This document shows, piece by piece, positions 34,378 through 43,168 of a stretch of 64,000 nucleotides of DNA. The notes beneath the pieces were generated by a model. It ran no database searches. It saw only the letters and a program-made list of their open reading frames with translations, and had not been told where the DNA came from. The translations under genes and the position numbers were made by a program. Numbering within the stretch: position 1 is the first letter of the stretch; each line of letters starts with the position of its first letter. Source of the stretch: Candidatus Sulfotelmatobacter sp. (GTDB lineage: Bacteria; Acidobacteriota; Terriglobia; Terriglobales; Acidobacteriaceae); the NCBI GenBank assembly GCA_036500765.1, contig DASYBM010000009.1:124001-188000 (forward strand), written 5' to 3'.

Positions 34378-35535
34378 ATGCCTGACGCCCACATCCTCGG
34401 CATCGAAAGCTCCTGCGATGAAACCGCGGCGGCCGTCGTGCGCTCGGGCGAACAACTCATTTCCAATGCCGTCGCGTCGCAGATCGCGACTCATCAACCG
34501 TACGGCGGAGTGGTCCCTGAACTCGCCTCGCGCGAACATCTCCGCGCTATCGTGCCGGTTGTACGCCAGGCCCTCGCCGACGCTCATCGTACTTATGATT
34601 CCGTCGATGCCATCGCCGTCACTCAGGGTCCCGGCCTCGCCGGAGCTTTGCTGGTCGGCATCAGCTATGCCAAGGCTCTGGCATTCGCGCTCGACAAGCC
34701 ATTGATCTCCGTCAACCATCTCGAAGGCCACATCCACGCGGTGTTGCTGGAGGAACGGCAGAAAGGCAACCACGAATTGCAATTCCCGCTGCTGGCGCTG
34801 GTCGTTTCCGGCGGACACACCCATCTTTACCTTGCAAACCAAAACCATCAATCCTGGACCTACATAAATATCGGCCACACTCGCGACGACGCGGCCGGAG
34901 AAGCCTTCGACAAAGTCGCTAAGCTCCTGGGTCTGGGATATCCAGGAGGCCCAACCATCGACCGACTCGCGCTTCACGGCAATCCGAAAGCCGTGAAATT
35001 TCCGCCGGCTCAGATCAAGCACCGCGACCGCCGCGACCGCAACGACGGCAAAGAAGTCCAAGTGGACGATCGTCCGCGCTTTGATTTCTCTTACAGCGGA
35101 ATCAAAACCTCAATCTTGCGTTACGTGGAAGCGCATGATATGCGTGCCTCCGTCGAAGCGCGACGCAAGGCCCTGGCAACTATCCCGAATCCATCGCTCG
35201 ACGACTATCTCACCCACTGCGACAAGCTCACGCTCGATCTGGTGGCATCGTTTCAGCGCGCCATCGTCGATGATCTAGTAGGCAAGACTCTCGCTGCCGC
35301 TCGCGCCTGCGACGTCGCCACGCTTTTTGTGACCGGGGGCGTCGCCGCCAACCAGGAACTACGGCAGACTTTTGAACGCGAAGCCGCGAAGCAGGGAGTG
35401 CCCGTATACTTCCCCTCACGTCGCCTGTCGACCGATAACGCCGCCATGATCGCCGCTGCCGCCTACCCTAAGTTCCTGTTGAAAGATTTCGCCTCGATGG
35501 ATTTCTCCGCGGAGGCCGGCCTGCTCCTGCGCTAA
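34378..35535 (+). CDS. tsaD: tRNA N6-adenosine threonylcarbamoyltransferase TsaD
   Basis: 385 residues, some 40 longer than usual because of a charged insert near 205-235 (IKHRDRRDRNDGKEVQVDD). ASKHA-type features: ILGIESSCDETAAAVV, TQGPGLAGALLVG, metal His pair VNHLEGHIHAV, FSYSGIKTSIL and FVTGGVAANQELR. It moves the threonylcarbamoyl group onto A37 of ANN-decoding tRNAs with TsaB and TsaE, not seen here. Ends at a strong bidirectional hairpin. Confidence 0.96.
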   Translation: MPDAHILGIESSCDETAAAVVRSGEQLISNAVASQIATHQPYGGVVPELASREHLRAIVPVVRQALADAHRTYDSVDAIAVTQGPGLAGALLVGISYAKALAFALDKPLISVNHLEGHIHAVLLEERQKGNHELQFPLLALVVSGGHTHLYLANQNHQSWTYINIGHTRDDAAGEAFDKVAKLLGLGYPGGPTIDRLALHGNPKAVKFPPAQIKHRDRRDRNDGKEVQVDDRPRFDFSYSGIKTSILRYVEAHDMRASVEARRKALATIPNPSLDDYLTHCDKLTLDLVASFQRAIVDDLVGKTLAAARACDVATLFVTGGVAANQELRQTFEREAAKQGVPVYFPSRRLSTDNAAMIAAAAYPKFLLKDFASMDFSAEAGLLLR

Positions 35536-35600
35536 GCAAAAAACCTTAAACCACAGAGGACACACTGCTCCGTGGTCTCCGTGGTTAAGGTTTTTTGCTT
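35534..35600. terminator. bidirectional terminator built from a CCACAGAGGACAC-type repeat
   Basis: A perfect 14-bp stem, AAGCAAAAAACCTT (35534-35547) with AAGGTTTTTTGCTT (35587-35600), continues inward as AACCAC/GTGGTT and GAG/CTC with small bulges. T6 on either strand gives a terminator for both converging genes, tsaD and the response regulator. The inner words 'CCACAGAGGACAC' resemble a simple repeat seen between genes in many genomes. Confidence 0.85.
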
Positions 35601-35608
35601 GTGCGAGA

Positions 35609-35998
35609 TTAAGACTTTCCTGCGGTAGCCCGATTAGCCTTCCCCATCACGACATCCAGCGCCCGCGCCAACTGCTCTTCAATATCAATGTCTTTGTAGA
35701 TGGCAAAATTCGCGCGCTTTTCCGACTCAACGAACCCGCTGACGCGGCCTGCGACAATGATGATCGGAAGTCCCGCAGTTTCCGGCTTGTTTTTCAGCGC
35801 CGTAATGAATTCACTTCCTGACATCTTCGGCATCTGCATGTCAGTGACAATCAAATCGGGCCGCACCCGTTTAAGCGCCTCCAACGCTTCCTCGCCATTA
35901 CTCGCGGGCTCAACCGCAAAACCGCGCCCCTCGAGAAAGCAGCCCACGGTGTAGCGAATCAGCATCGAATCGTCGACCACCAGAGCCAGCAGAGGCAT
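35609..35998 (-). CDS. single-domain response regulator (CheY-like)
   Basis: 129 residues from ATG 35998 (MPLLALVVDDSML). Receiver only: DD at 9-10, phospho-acceptor D53 (IVTDMQMPKMSG), switch residue region IIIVAGRVS and Lys in AIYKDIDI. No output domain and no kinase gene adjacent; it probably works as a phospho-shuttle or binds a partner protein. Confidence 0.9.
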   Translation of the reverse strand: MPLLALVVDDSMLIRYTVGCFLEGRGFAVEPASNGEEALEALKRVRPDLIVTDMQMPKMSGSEFITALKNKPETAGLPIIIVAGRVSGFVESEKRANFAIYKDIDIEEQLARALDVVMGKANRATAGKS

Positions 35999-36140
35999 AA
36001 GAGATGGAGAGACGGAACAATGCCAACACACGCCCCCGCGTCGCACAGTAACAGAGAGTTTTCGAGAGCAACAACGCGAAAAGCAAGAACGGCGATTACT
36101 TCTGTCACATCGTCCGCCAGAAAATTATCGGATCGCTCCT

Positions 36141-36329
36141 TCAGATCTCGGATTCCTGAGTACGGTCTTCGATATTCATGTCCTTGAATTCGCTGGATTC
36201 GAAGACCTCGCCGCATTCTTTGCATTCCACAAATTCCGATTCCTCATCGCGGCCTACGATCTGCACGCGTGGATGCTTGCACGGCTGCTTCTTGTCAGGG
36301 CTAGGCGGAGCGGGCGACTTGGACGTCAT
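36141..36329 (-). CDS. small zinc-ribbon-like protein
   Basis: 62 residues. Metal-ligand candidates C17 and H19 (PCKHPR), C36 and C39 (ECKECGEVF), with acid-rich flanks and a disordered lysine/proline N-terminus. Probably one zinc site. Function unknown. It lies between the response regulator and the divergent isc operon. Confidence 0.65.
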   Translation of the reverse strand: MTSKSPAPPSPDKKQPCKHPRVQIVGRDEESEFVECKECGEVFESSEFKDMNIEDRTQESEI

Positions 36330-36740
36330 AAATCGGGAGATTTCCAGACCAAACCGAGCGGGATGCTGTTTTTGCCTGGATTTTCCGGTATTTTAGCCTT
36401 GCTTTTCCCATTGTCAAGCCCTCACTGCTGCCACTGCTCGGAATATGTAAAAACAAGGGCCTGATCCCGATCCCCCAATTGTTTCCCGACTGGCGATTCC
36501 GGCCTCAAATGATTGCCGGCCCCCATAAGCCATTCAGTCATCGATAGTTACCATTAGCAATCATTTTCTTACCTCTGCCTGCCAAACCTTGCCGCCAAGG
36601 CATCTATACCGTAGAATGAAATTACGACGGAAAAGGTCGGAATTATCCCCGACCTCTTTGGTCGGATTTACCGGATTGAAGATTACGCTCGGATGAGATG
36701 AAGATGAGATGAATAAGATCGGCTTACCCAGGATTTGCCA
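36330..36740. promoter_or_regulatory. divergent regulatory region upstream of the isc operon
   Basis: 411 bp with no gene. The part near iscR holds three copies of GGTCGG or its complement CCGACC (36635-36665) described separately as an operator. 36688-36716 has repeated GATGAGATGAAGATGAGATG purine words just before the iscR leader. The rest, 36330-36600, is A+T richer than its neighbours and shows nothing I can name. Confidence 0.5.
36645..36668. promoter_or_regulatory. probable IscR (Rrf2) operator, type-1-like
   Basis: ATCCCCGAC, seven bases, then GTCGGATTT: an inverted repeat with arms CCGACC (36649-36654) and GGTCGG (36660-36665). The GAC-N7-GTC spacing and A/T-rich flanks match the layout of the type-1 site bound by [2Fe-2S]-IscR in enterobacteria (known for that family). 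A third GGTCGG at 36635-36640 forms another dyad with the same CCGACC. Its centre is about 84 bp before the iscR start, which fits autorepression. Confidence 0.6.
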
Positions 36741-37199
36741 TTGCTGAAGCTTACGAAAAAGGCCGACTACGCGCTGATGGCGATGAAACATCTCGCCGAG
36801 CACCCGGGTGAGCGCTCGCGCAGCGCAAAGGATGTGGCCGATGCCTATGGCATTCCGCCCGAGGCCTTGGCCAAGATTCTTCAGCGTTTGGCCAAAGCCG
36901 GCCTATTGCAATCGCAGCACGGCACCAACGGCGGATACATGCTGGCTCGCGCCGCTCACACGATTTCGGCTTTCGAAGTGATTCGCGCCATCGACGGCCC
37001 GCTGTTCATCACTTCCTGCGTGACCGTGCGCGGGGAGTGCGATCAAAGCGACCGTTGCAATATCCGCGAGCCGCTGCGAAAAGTGAACGACAGTATTGAG
37101 GCGGTATTGAAGCGCATCAAGATCTCGCACATGCGGGAAGAACCGGAGGAGGCTGCTGCCACCGCCCCCAAACCGGCAGAACTTGTGACAATCACCTGA
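36741..37199 (+). CDS. iscR: Rrf2-family Fe-S-responsive regulator IscR
   Basis: 152 residues from TTG 36741, preceded at about eight bases by AGGA; TTG 36735 in the same frame is the alternative. N-terminal winged helix: LTKKADYALMAMKHLAEH, then LAKILQRLAKAGLLQSQHG with the wing GTNGGYMLA. Cysteines C93, C100 and C106 lie where IscR binds its [2Fe-2S] cluster. First gene of an eight-gene isc operon; the dyad upstream suggests self-repression when clusters are plentiful. Confidence 0.92.
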   Translation: MLKLTKKADYALMAMKHLAEHPGERSRSAKDVADAYGIPPEALAKILQRLAKAGLLQSQHGTNGGYMLARAAHTISAFEVIRAIDGPLFITSCVTVRGECDQSDRCNIREPLRKVNDSIEAVLKRIKISHMREEPEEAAATAPKPAELVTIT

Positions 37200-37242
37200 G
37201 CCGGAAAGCGATCGAGCTTCATCAAAATAGTGAGCGGCTGAT

Positions 37243-37276
37243 GACCAAGGACCAACGACAAACGACCAACGACGAA
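37243..37276 (+). repeat. GACCAACGAC word repeat between iscR and iscS
   Basis: Four near copies of 'ACCAACGAC/ACAAACGAC' within 34 bp in the 97 bp iscR-iscS gap. The same words, reverse-complemented, recur at 51027-51051 before the aminotransferase gene. Confidence 0.7.
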
Positions 37277-37296
37277 TTTCGGATGAGAGGCAATCC

Positions 37297-38580
37297 ATGA
37301 GCACGGACGTAAAGATCCCCCAGGAAACTATAGAGACGCGCCACCCCGGCGCCAACGGCGTGAAGCTGCCCATTTACATGGATAACCACGCCACCACCGC
37401 AATGGATCCACGGGTGCTCGAAGAGATGCTGCCTTTCTTCATCGAGAAATTCGGCAACTCGGCCAGCCGCAATCACTCCTTCGGCTGGGCCGCCGAAGAG
37501 GGCGTCGAAACAGCCCGCGAGCGCATCGCCAAACTGGTCGGCGCGACCACCAAGGAAATCGTCTTCACCTCCGGCGCCACCGAGAGCGATAACCTCGCCA
37601 TCAAGGGTGTCGCCGAAATGTATCGCGAGAAGGGCAACCACATCATCACTGCGGTCACCGAGCACAAGGCCGTGCTCGACACCTGCAAGCGCCTCGAGAA
37701 ATACGGCTACCGCGTGACCTACATGCCGGTGCAGAAAGACGGTCTGATCGATCTCGACGACCTGAAGCGCGCCATGGACGACAAGACCATCCTGGTCACG
37801 ATCATGGCCGCCAACAACGAAATCGGCGTGCTGCAACCGGTCGCGGAAATTGGCAAACTCTGTCGCGAGCGTGGAGTCATCTTCCACAGCGACGCGACGC
37901 AAGCCGTGGGCAAAGTCCCGACCGACGTCAACAAGCAGAACATCGACCTCATGTCGATCTCGGGCCATAAAATGTACGGACCCAAGGGCGTGGGCGCGTT
38001 GTACGTGCGCCGCAAGAATCCGCGCGTGCAACTATCAGCCATCATTGACGGCGGCGGCCACGAGCGCGGCATGCGCTCCGGTACATTGAACGTTCCGGGA
38101 ATTGTCGGCCTTGGAAAGGCCTGTGCCCTCGCGCAAGAAGAAATGCCGAAAGAATCCTGCCATCTCGCCGGCCTGCGCAACCGCCTGCGCGATCGCATTA
38201 TGAATCGTCTCGACGAAGCCTACATCAATGGATCGATGGAGCATCGTCTGCCCGGCAACCTGAACATCAGCTTCGCCTACGTGGAAGGCGAGTCGCTTCT
38301 GATGGGCATCAACGACATCGCAGTGTCGAGCGGTTCGGCCTGCACCTCCGCGACGCTGGAGCCATCTTATGTATTGAAGGCTCTCGGCACCGGCGACGAC
38401 CTGGCGCACAGCTCGATCCGCTTCGGCATTGGCCGCTTCAACACCGAAGCCGAAGTCGACTACGTCGCCGATCGCGTAATCGAAACCGTCGAGCGCTTGC
38501 GCGAACTTTCTCCGCTCTACGAAATGGCCAAAGAGGGAGTCAACCTGAAAGACGTGAAGTGGGCCGGAGAAGCGCATTAA
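37297..38580 (+). CDS. iscS: cysteine desulfurase IscS
   Basis: 427 residues; 20 or so longer than E. coli IscS at the N-terminus. PLP lysine K225 in [12 protein letters not shown], catalytic Cys C349 in [17 protein letters not shown], cofactor residues in [19 protein letters not shown] and [10 protein letters not shown]. Gives persulfide sulfur to IscU. Start preceded by GAGAGG. Second gene of the operon. Confidence 0.97.
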   Translation: MSTDVKIPQETIETRHPGANGVKLPIYMDNHATTAMDPRVLEEMLPFFIEKFGNSASRNHSFGWAAEEGVETARERIAKLVGATTKEIVFTSGATESDNLAIKGVAEMYREKGNHIITAVTEHKAVLDTCKRLEKYGYRVTYMPVQKDGLIDLDDLKRAMDDKTILVTIMAANNEIGVLQPVAEIGKLCRERGVIFHSDATQAVGKVPTDVNKQNIDLMSISGHKMYGPKGVGALYVRRKNPRVQLSAIIDGGGHERGMRSGTLNVPGIVGLGKACALAQEEMPKESCHLAGLRNRLRDRIMNRLDEAYINGSMEHRLPGNLNISFAYVEGESLLMGINDIAVSSGSACTSATLEPSYVLKALGTGDDLAHSSIRFGIGRFNTEAEVDYVADRVIETVERLRELSPLYEMAKEGVNLKDVKWAGEAH

Positions 38581-38584
38581 AGGC

Positions 38585-38705
38585 AAGGTTTCAAGGTTGC
38601 AACGTTTCAAGGTTTCGAAACCTGAACTTTGCAACCGAATTGGATTTTGAAACCTTGAAACATTCGAAACTTTGAAACATTGCATTTCGCAAACTTTGAA
38701 ACTTG
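38585..38705 (+). repeat. TTTCAAGGTTTC word array between iscS and iscU
   Basis: Most of the 135 bp gap is built of 'GTTTCAAGG', 'TTTGAAAC' and 'GAAACCTTGAAAC' words in both orientations. The left part folds: GGTTGC at 38595 pairs with GCAACC at 38631-38636, and GGTTTC with GAAACC at the apex, with small bulges. A second array of the same words fills the fdx-iscX gap. Confidence 0.8.
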
Positions 38706-38715
38706 GAGCTCAAAA

Positions 38716-39129
38716 ATGTCATACAGCGATAAAGTTCTCGATCATTACTCCAACCCCCGCAACGTCGGCTCCATGGACAAGTCCAGCGCCGACGTGGGCA
38801 CGGGCCTGGTCGGCGCGCCCGAGTGCGGCGACGTTATGAAGCTGCAGATCAAGGTCAACCGCGAAACCAACGTCATTGAAGACGCCAAGTTCAAGACCTT
38901 CGGCTGCGGCTCGGCCATCGCCTCCTCCTCCCTCGCCACCGAGTGGGTGAAGGGCAAGACGGTCGACGAAGCCCTCGCCATCAAGAACATGGACATCGTG
39001 AAGGAACTATCGCTTCCTCCCGTAAAAATCCATTGTTCCGTGCTGGCCGAAGACGCCATCCGCGCCGCCATCGGCGACTGGAAAAAGAAGCAGGAAGTCG
39101 CCACCCCGGTCGCCGCCGAAGCGAAGTAA
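38716..39129 (+). CDS. iscU: Fe-S cluster scaffold IscU
   Basis: 137 residues from ATG 38716 with GGAG upstream. Cluster ligands C37 (APECGD with D39), C64 (TFGCGSA) and C107 (IHCSV); the HscA-recognition motif LPPVK is at 100-104. It takes sulfur from IscS and hands clusters on with HscA/HscB. A short Ala-rich C-terminal tail is the only departure from the usual form. Confidence 0.97.
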   Translation: MSYSDKVLDHYSNPRNVGSMDKSSADVGTGLVGAPECGDVMKLQIKVNRETNVIEDAKFKTFGCGSAIASSSLATEWVKGKTVDEALAIKNMDIVKELSLPPVKIHCSVLAEDAIRAAIGDWKKKQEVATPVAAEAK

Positions 39130-39234
39130 AATCGCAGGGGCGTCCTGAAAAAACGGCAGGGCGTCCGTGGAAGAACAACTGGGCGTCGTGGAAGAACGGC
39201 ATCGTGGAATCGCGGCAACGTATCGTGGAAGAGC

Positions 39235-39359
39235 GGCCCTTTAGGGCCACAGTTGCGCTGATCGATGACTGTGCTTTAGCCCCGTGAGATCGGCAAGAAC
39301 GGGAAGGGCACGACTTTAGTCGTGCCGTTAGAGGACGCACTCAACGCGGCTTTAGCCGC
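39235..39359. repeat. three hairpins with TTTA loops between iscU and iscA
   Basis: GGCCC/GGGCC (39235-39248), GGCACGAC/GTCGTGCC (39307-39326) and GCGGC/GCCGC (39346-39359) are perfect stems. All three enclose the same loop, TTTA, so each centre reads CTTTAG. The 251 bp iscU-iscA gap has no gene; 39141-39230 also contains 'CGTGGAAGA' words repeated four times. No T tract, so these are not terminators. Confidence 0.85.
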
Positions 39360-39380
39360 CGAGGGAATGCTAAAGAAGAG

Positions 39381-39755
39381 ATGACGACCGCAACCGAGCA
39401 AAAACCCGCGCAGGCCCCGGCCAAAGGAATTCTCGTCACCGAGAAAGCCTTGTCCAAAGTCCGCAGCGCCATGGCCAAAGAAGGCATCTCGCCCAAGCAG
39501 GGCGGCTTGCGGCTCGGCGTGCAAGGCGGCGGGTGTTCGGGCCTGAGCTACAACGTGCGCTTCGATACGCAACCGCGCGAGCGCGACCGCATCTTTCAGT
39601 TCAGCGATATTCGGGTCTTCGTCGATCCCAAGTCATTCATCTATCTGCACGGCATGACGCTGGACTATCAGGAAACTCTGATGCAACAAGGCTTCGTCTT
39701 CGTAAATCCGCAGGCGACGAAGTCGTGCGGTTGCGGCACGTCGTTCTCCGCCTGA
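39381..39755 (+). CDS. iscA: Fe-S cluster assembly A-type carrier IscA
   Basis: 124 residues, HesB/IscA fold. The three conserved cysteines are in GGGCSGLSYNV and the C-terminal SCGCGTSFSA. It carries iron or clusters to targets. AAGAG lies just before ATG. Between iscU and hscB as in classical isc operons. Confidence 0.95.
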   Translation: MTTATEQKPAQAPAKGILVTEKALSKVRSAMAKEGISPKQGGLRLGVQGGGCSGLSYNVRFDTQPRERDRIFQFSDIRVFVDPKSFIYLHGMTLDYQETLMQQGFVFVNPQATKSCGCGTSFSA

Positions 39756-39885
39756 TGCCTGTGTGGGACTGCGGCCTGCGATTGTGTGGCGCGCCGGCGC
39801 TCTTGCCCGCGGATCTAACCACGAAGGGCGAACTCAGTTCCCGCACACAAGCGCAGCCGGCACGATCTTTGCCAGGAAACGACGC

Positions 39886-40650
39886 ATGACGAATTCATCT
39901 CTAACCACAATCGCCGGGAAGCCGCTTCAGCAGGACACCCAGTCCTGCTGGTCGTGCGGGGCATCGTTCCAGGATCCTCGTGCCGCGCACTTCTGCGAAT
40001 CCTGCGGCAAGGTGCAGCCTCCGGTTCCGGTCGACTATTTTTCTTTCCTCGGACTCGCACCCAAGCTCAACTTGGAAGTCCCCAGCCTGGAGAAAAGCTT
40101 CTACGAACTGAGCCGCCGCCTTCATCCCGATCTGAACGCGCGCGCCGGAAGCCAGGAACAAGAATGGAGCCTGGAACAAAGCTCCCTGCTCAACGACGCC
40201 TATCGCACACTGCGCGACCCAATCAAGCGCACCGAATACCTGCTGCACCTCGAAGGCGTCGAGTTGGAAGAACAATCAAAAAGCGCCACCGAGCAGGCCC
40301 GGGCCACTGGAGAAATCAAGAAGCAGATTGTCCCGCCAGATCTGCTCGAAGAAGTCTTCGAACTGAACATGCAGCTCGAAGAACTTCGCATGCAGAAGAA
40401 AATGGGCGAGGACGACCCCGCGCTGCTTGAAGAAATTGGCAAAGCAAAATTGGCTCTAGAAGCGAAGCATGAAGCCCTCTTGCACGAACTCAAAGCAGGG
40501 TGGAAGGTTTGGGACAATCTGGTCGATCGCGGCGACGCCACGTCCGAAGAACGCGCGCAAGCGACCGCCAGGATGGTAGATGTATTGAACCGCCGCAATT
40601 ACATTCGGAACTTGGTCAGAGATGTGAATGCGGCACTGGAAGAAAATTGA
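39886..40650 (+). CDS. hscB: co-chaperone HscB with N-terminal tetracysteine domain
   Basis: 254 residues from ATG 39886 with AGGAAA upstream; the longer frame start at 39763 has none. Residues 21-40 hold C21xxC24 and C37xxC40, a small zinc-ribbon-like domain. The J-domain follows with HPD at 80-82 (LSRRLHPDL), then the C-terminal three-helix bundle that holds IscU. E. coli HscB (about 170 residues) lacks the cysteines, but human HSC20 has the same CWxCG...FCxxC start. A lysine/glutamate-rich helical stretch (about 150-200) makes it long. It stimulates HscA ATPase on IscU. Confidence 0.93.
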   Translation: MTNSSLTTIAGKPLQQDTQSCWSCGASFQDPRAAHFCESCGKVQPPVPVDYFSFLGLAPKLNLEVPSLEKSFYELSRRLHPDLNARAGSQEQEWSLEQSSLLNDAYRTLRDPIKRTEYLLHLEGVELEEQSKSATEQARATGEIKKQIVPPDLLEEVFELNMQLEELRMQKKMGEDDPALLEEIGKAKLALEAKHEALLHELKAGWKVWDNLVDRGDATSEERAQATARMVDVLNRRNYIRNLVRDVNAALEEN

Positions 40651-40660
40651 GAAATTGGGG

Positions 40661-40722
40661 AATTTAGTAATTGAGTAACTAAAGTCAGTTGTTCAATTAC
40701 AAAATTACTCAATTACTAAATT
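40661..40722. repeat. 18-bp perfect inverted repeat between hscB and hscA
   Basis: AATTTAGTAATTGAGTAA (40661-40678) is the exact reverse complement of 40705-40722. The 26-nt loop carries another 'CAATTAC' word. It is A+T rich, unlike the flanking genes, and lies just before the hscA start. Confidence 0.9.
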
Positions 40723-40733
40723 ACACAATCGAT

Positions 40734-42644
40734 ATGGATCGCATCGTCGGCATCGACCTCGGCACCACGAACTCGCTAGTCGCGTTCATGCAGGGGGACA
40801 CGCCTGTCGTCATCCCTAACGATGACGGCTTGAATCTGCTGCCATCGGTCGTCGCACTCGACGCCAACAACCAGCCCGTCGTCGGCAACGCCGCCCGCAA
40901 GTCGCTCATCGAAACGCCGGAGCGCGCCGTCTACTCCATCAAACGTCTCATGGGACGCGGCATTGAAGATATTCAGGAAGAACTCAAGCTCTTCCCTTTC
41001 CGCCTCGCCGAAGACCTTCAACCCGGCGAAGTTCTCCGCATCAGACTTGGCGAAAAGAAGCTCGGCGACAAGACGTTCACTCCGCCAGAAATCTCTGCTC
41101 TCATTCTTCGTCAGCTCAAGCGCAGCGCCGAACGTTTCTTCGGCAGTCCCGTGAGCAAAGCCGTTATCACCGTTCCCGCCTATTTCAACGACGCCCAGCG
41201 CCAGGCCACCAAAGATGCCGGACGCATCGCGGGCCTCGAAGTCCTGCGCTTGGTCAACGAGCCCACCGCCGCATCACTCGCCTATGGCCTCGACAAAAAG
41301 CAGAACGGCATCGTCGCCGTTTACGATCTCGGCGGCGGCACGTTCGACATCTCGATCCTCAAACTGCACGACGGCATCTTCGAAGTCATCGCTACCAACG
41401 GCGACACGCATCTCGGCGGCGACGACATCGACAATCTGTTGATCACGATCGCACTCGATGACATCAAAGGCGATCTCGGTCTCGACCTTCGTCGCAACGC
41501 CGAAGCCGTGCAGGCAATCCGCAAAGCCGTCATCGAAGCCAAGATCGCGCTGTCGTCCGAGTCGTCAATCAAGCTCGATATCGAACTTCCCGGCGGCCAG
41601 CGCTACCAGCGCGAAATTACGCGGGAGCAGTACGAACAACTCATTCAGCCAATCATCGATCGCACCGTCGGGCCCTGCAAGCAGGCCATGAAAGATGCGA
41701 ACCTCAAACCGGAGCAGATCGACGAAGTCGTGCTTGTCGGCGGTTCCACGCGCATCCCGAAAGTTCGTGCGCTCGTGAAAGAAATATTTCACCGCGAACC
41801 GCACCTCGACTTGAATCCCGACGAAGTCGTTGCACTCGGCGCAGCCGTGCAAGCCAACATTCTTGGCGGCGGCTCCGAAGCCACCGAAAACATGCTGCTG
41901 CTCGACGTGACTCCGCTTTCGCTCGGCATTGAAGTTGCCGGTGGCGTTACCGACAAAATCATTCTGCGAAACTCAACCATCCCGGCTTCGGCAACGCAGT
42001 TCTACACCACGCAGATCGACGGCCAAGCGAACGTTGCGATCCACGTCTTGCAAGGCGAACGCGAACTCGCTACCGACTGCCGTTCGCTGGCGCGCTTCGA
42101 TCTGAAAGGCATTCCGCCGATGGCTGCGGGCATTCCTCGCGTCGAAGTCAAGTTTCTCATCGACGCCAACGGCATTCTGCACGTCTCCGCGCGCGAGCAG
42201 CGCAGCGGCAAAGAGGCCGAGATTCAAGTGCAGCCAAGCTACGGCCTGACCGACGAACAGGTCGAAGGCATGATTCTCGATTCCTTCGACAACGCAGAAG
42301 AAGATTTCCGCCGCCGCCAGGTCATCGAAGCGCGCGCCGAAACCCAGACAATCCTCGCCGCTCTCGAAAAAGGCAAAAAGGGCGCAGCCTGGGCGCAACT
42401 CACTACTGACGAGAAAAAACAAATCGCCAAGATGGAAAAAGCGCTGGCCGCGGTCAACAAAGAAGACGACTATCAGGCAATCCGCAAAGCCATCGACGCG
42501 CTGAATCAAGGCACGATGCGCCTCGCAGAACTGATGATGGACACCGCCGTCTCATCAGCGCTGAAAGGCAAAAACATGAACGAGGCCGACTTGGGCGAAG
42601 GCCCAACCGCCCCGCATCCCATGGCAAAAGCAGAATTTGAGTAG
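40734..42644 (+). CDS. hscA: Fe-S assembly chaperone HscA (Hsp70 family)
   Basis: 636 residues from ATG 40734 ([18 protein letters not shown]). Hsp70 phosphate loops [22 protein letters not shown] and [12 protein letters not shown], linker region [14 protein letters not shown], then the peptide-binding domain and lid. Genomic place after hscB and before fdx identifies HscA rather than DnaK. Its TAG stop lies inside the first bases of a palindromic repeat. Confidence 0.95.
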   Translation: MDRIVGIDLGTTNSLVAFMQGDTPVVIPNDDGLNLLPSVVALDANNQPVVGNAARKSLIETPERAVYSIKRLMGRGIEDIQEELKLFPFRLAEDLQPGEVLRIRLGEKKLGDKTFTPPEISALILRQLKRSAERFFGSPVSKAVITVPAYFNDAQRQATKDAGRIAGLEVLRLVNEPTAASLAYGLDKKQNGIVAVYDLGGGTFDISILKLHDGIFEVIATNGDTHLGGDDIDNLLITIALDDIKGDLGLDLRRNAEAVQAIRKAVIEAKIALSSESSIKLDIELPGGQRYQREITREQYEQLIQPIIDRTVGPCKQAMKDANLKPEQIDEVVLVGGSTRIPKVRALVKEIFHREPHLDLNPDEVVALGAAVQANILGGGSEATENMLLLDVTPLSLGIEVAGGVTDKIILRNSTIPASATQFYTTQIDGQANVAIHVLQGERELATDCRSLARFDLKGIPPMAAGIPRVEVKFLIDANGILHVSAREQRSGKEAEIQVQPSYGLTDEQVEGMILDSFDNAEEDFRRRQVIEARAETQTILAALEKGKKGAAWAQLTTDEKKQIAKMEKALAAVNKEDDYQAIRKAIDALNQGTMRLAELMMDTAVSSALKGKNMNEADLGEGPTAPHPMAKAEFE

Positions 42645-42683
42645 CGCCGGCGTCCCGCCGGCTGTAGCGAGGGCGTCTCGCCC
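42641..42683 (+). repeat. family A double-hairpin repeat, copy 1
   Basis: GTAGC is followed by GCCGGCG (42646-42652) paired with CGCCGGC (42656-42662), loop TCC; then GGGCG (42671-42675) paired with CGCCC (42679-42683), loop TCT. The repeat supplies the hscA stop codon TAG (42642-42644). Further along, CTAGAAA/TTTCTAG (42707-42722) forms another dyad before fdx. Confidence 0.85.
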
Positions 42684-42745
42684 GAGCCGCTGGAAGATCA
42701 GCGAAGCTAGAAAGTTTTCTAGAAGGTTATTGAGGAGTAGCAAGT

Positions 42746-43162
42746 ATGGCAGAAGAAAAAACGCACGCAGCCGGCGTCGCCACCGAAGACGCCCCCGGCG
42801 AAAACACAGTCACGGTAACATTCTTGCCCGAAGGCAAGACCGTGCAATTCGAAAACGGCAAGCTGCCGTACGAATATCACGGCAAAGAGCAGTCGATCCT
42901 CGATGTCGCGCTGAACAACAACATCACCCTCGACCACGCCTGCGGCGGCAATTGCGCCTGCACCACCTGCCACGTCTGGGTCAAGGAAGGCGCCGAAAAT
43001 CTTTCGCCCATGGACGACGACGAGGCCGACCGGTTGGACATGGCTGCCGATCTCCAGTTAAACTCGCGTCTCGGCTGCCAGGCGCAGATTACCAAGCCCG
43101 GCAAAGTGGTCGTCGAGATTCCCGCGTGGAATCGCAACTATATTTCGGAAGAACACCACTAG
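42746..43162 (+). CDS. fdx: [2Fe-2S] ferredoxin, Isc type
   Basis: 138 residues. Adrenodoxin-type cluster motif CGGNCACTTCHVWV with the fourth Cys in RLGCQAQI; DDDEADRLDMA is the acidic helix typical of Isc ferredoxin. An N-terminal extension of about 25 residues is unusual but may be disordered. It supplies electrons for cluster assembly on IscU. Confidence 0.94.
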   Translation: MAEEKTHAAGVATEDAPGENTVTVTFLPEGKTVQFENGKLPYEYHGKEQSILDVALNNNITLDHACGGNCACTTCHVWVKEGAENLSPMDDDEADRLDMAADLQLNSRLGCQAQITKPGKVVVEIPAWNRNYISEEHH

Positions 43163-43168
43163 GAGGAA

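Noticed and set aside
37222-38031. 269-codon frame antisense to iscS
   Set aside because: Mirror of the iscS frame; no start signal and low-complexity His/Val/Asp content.
38585-38705. Possible CRISPR array because of regular words
   Set aside because: Words are 8-12 bp, in both orientations and without unique spacers of even length; no cas genes.
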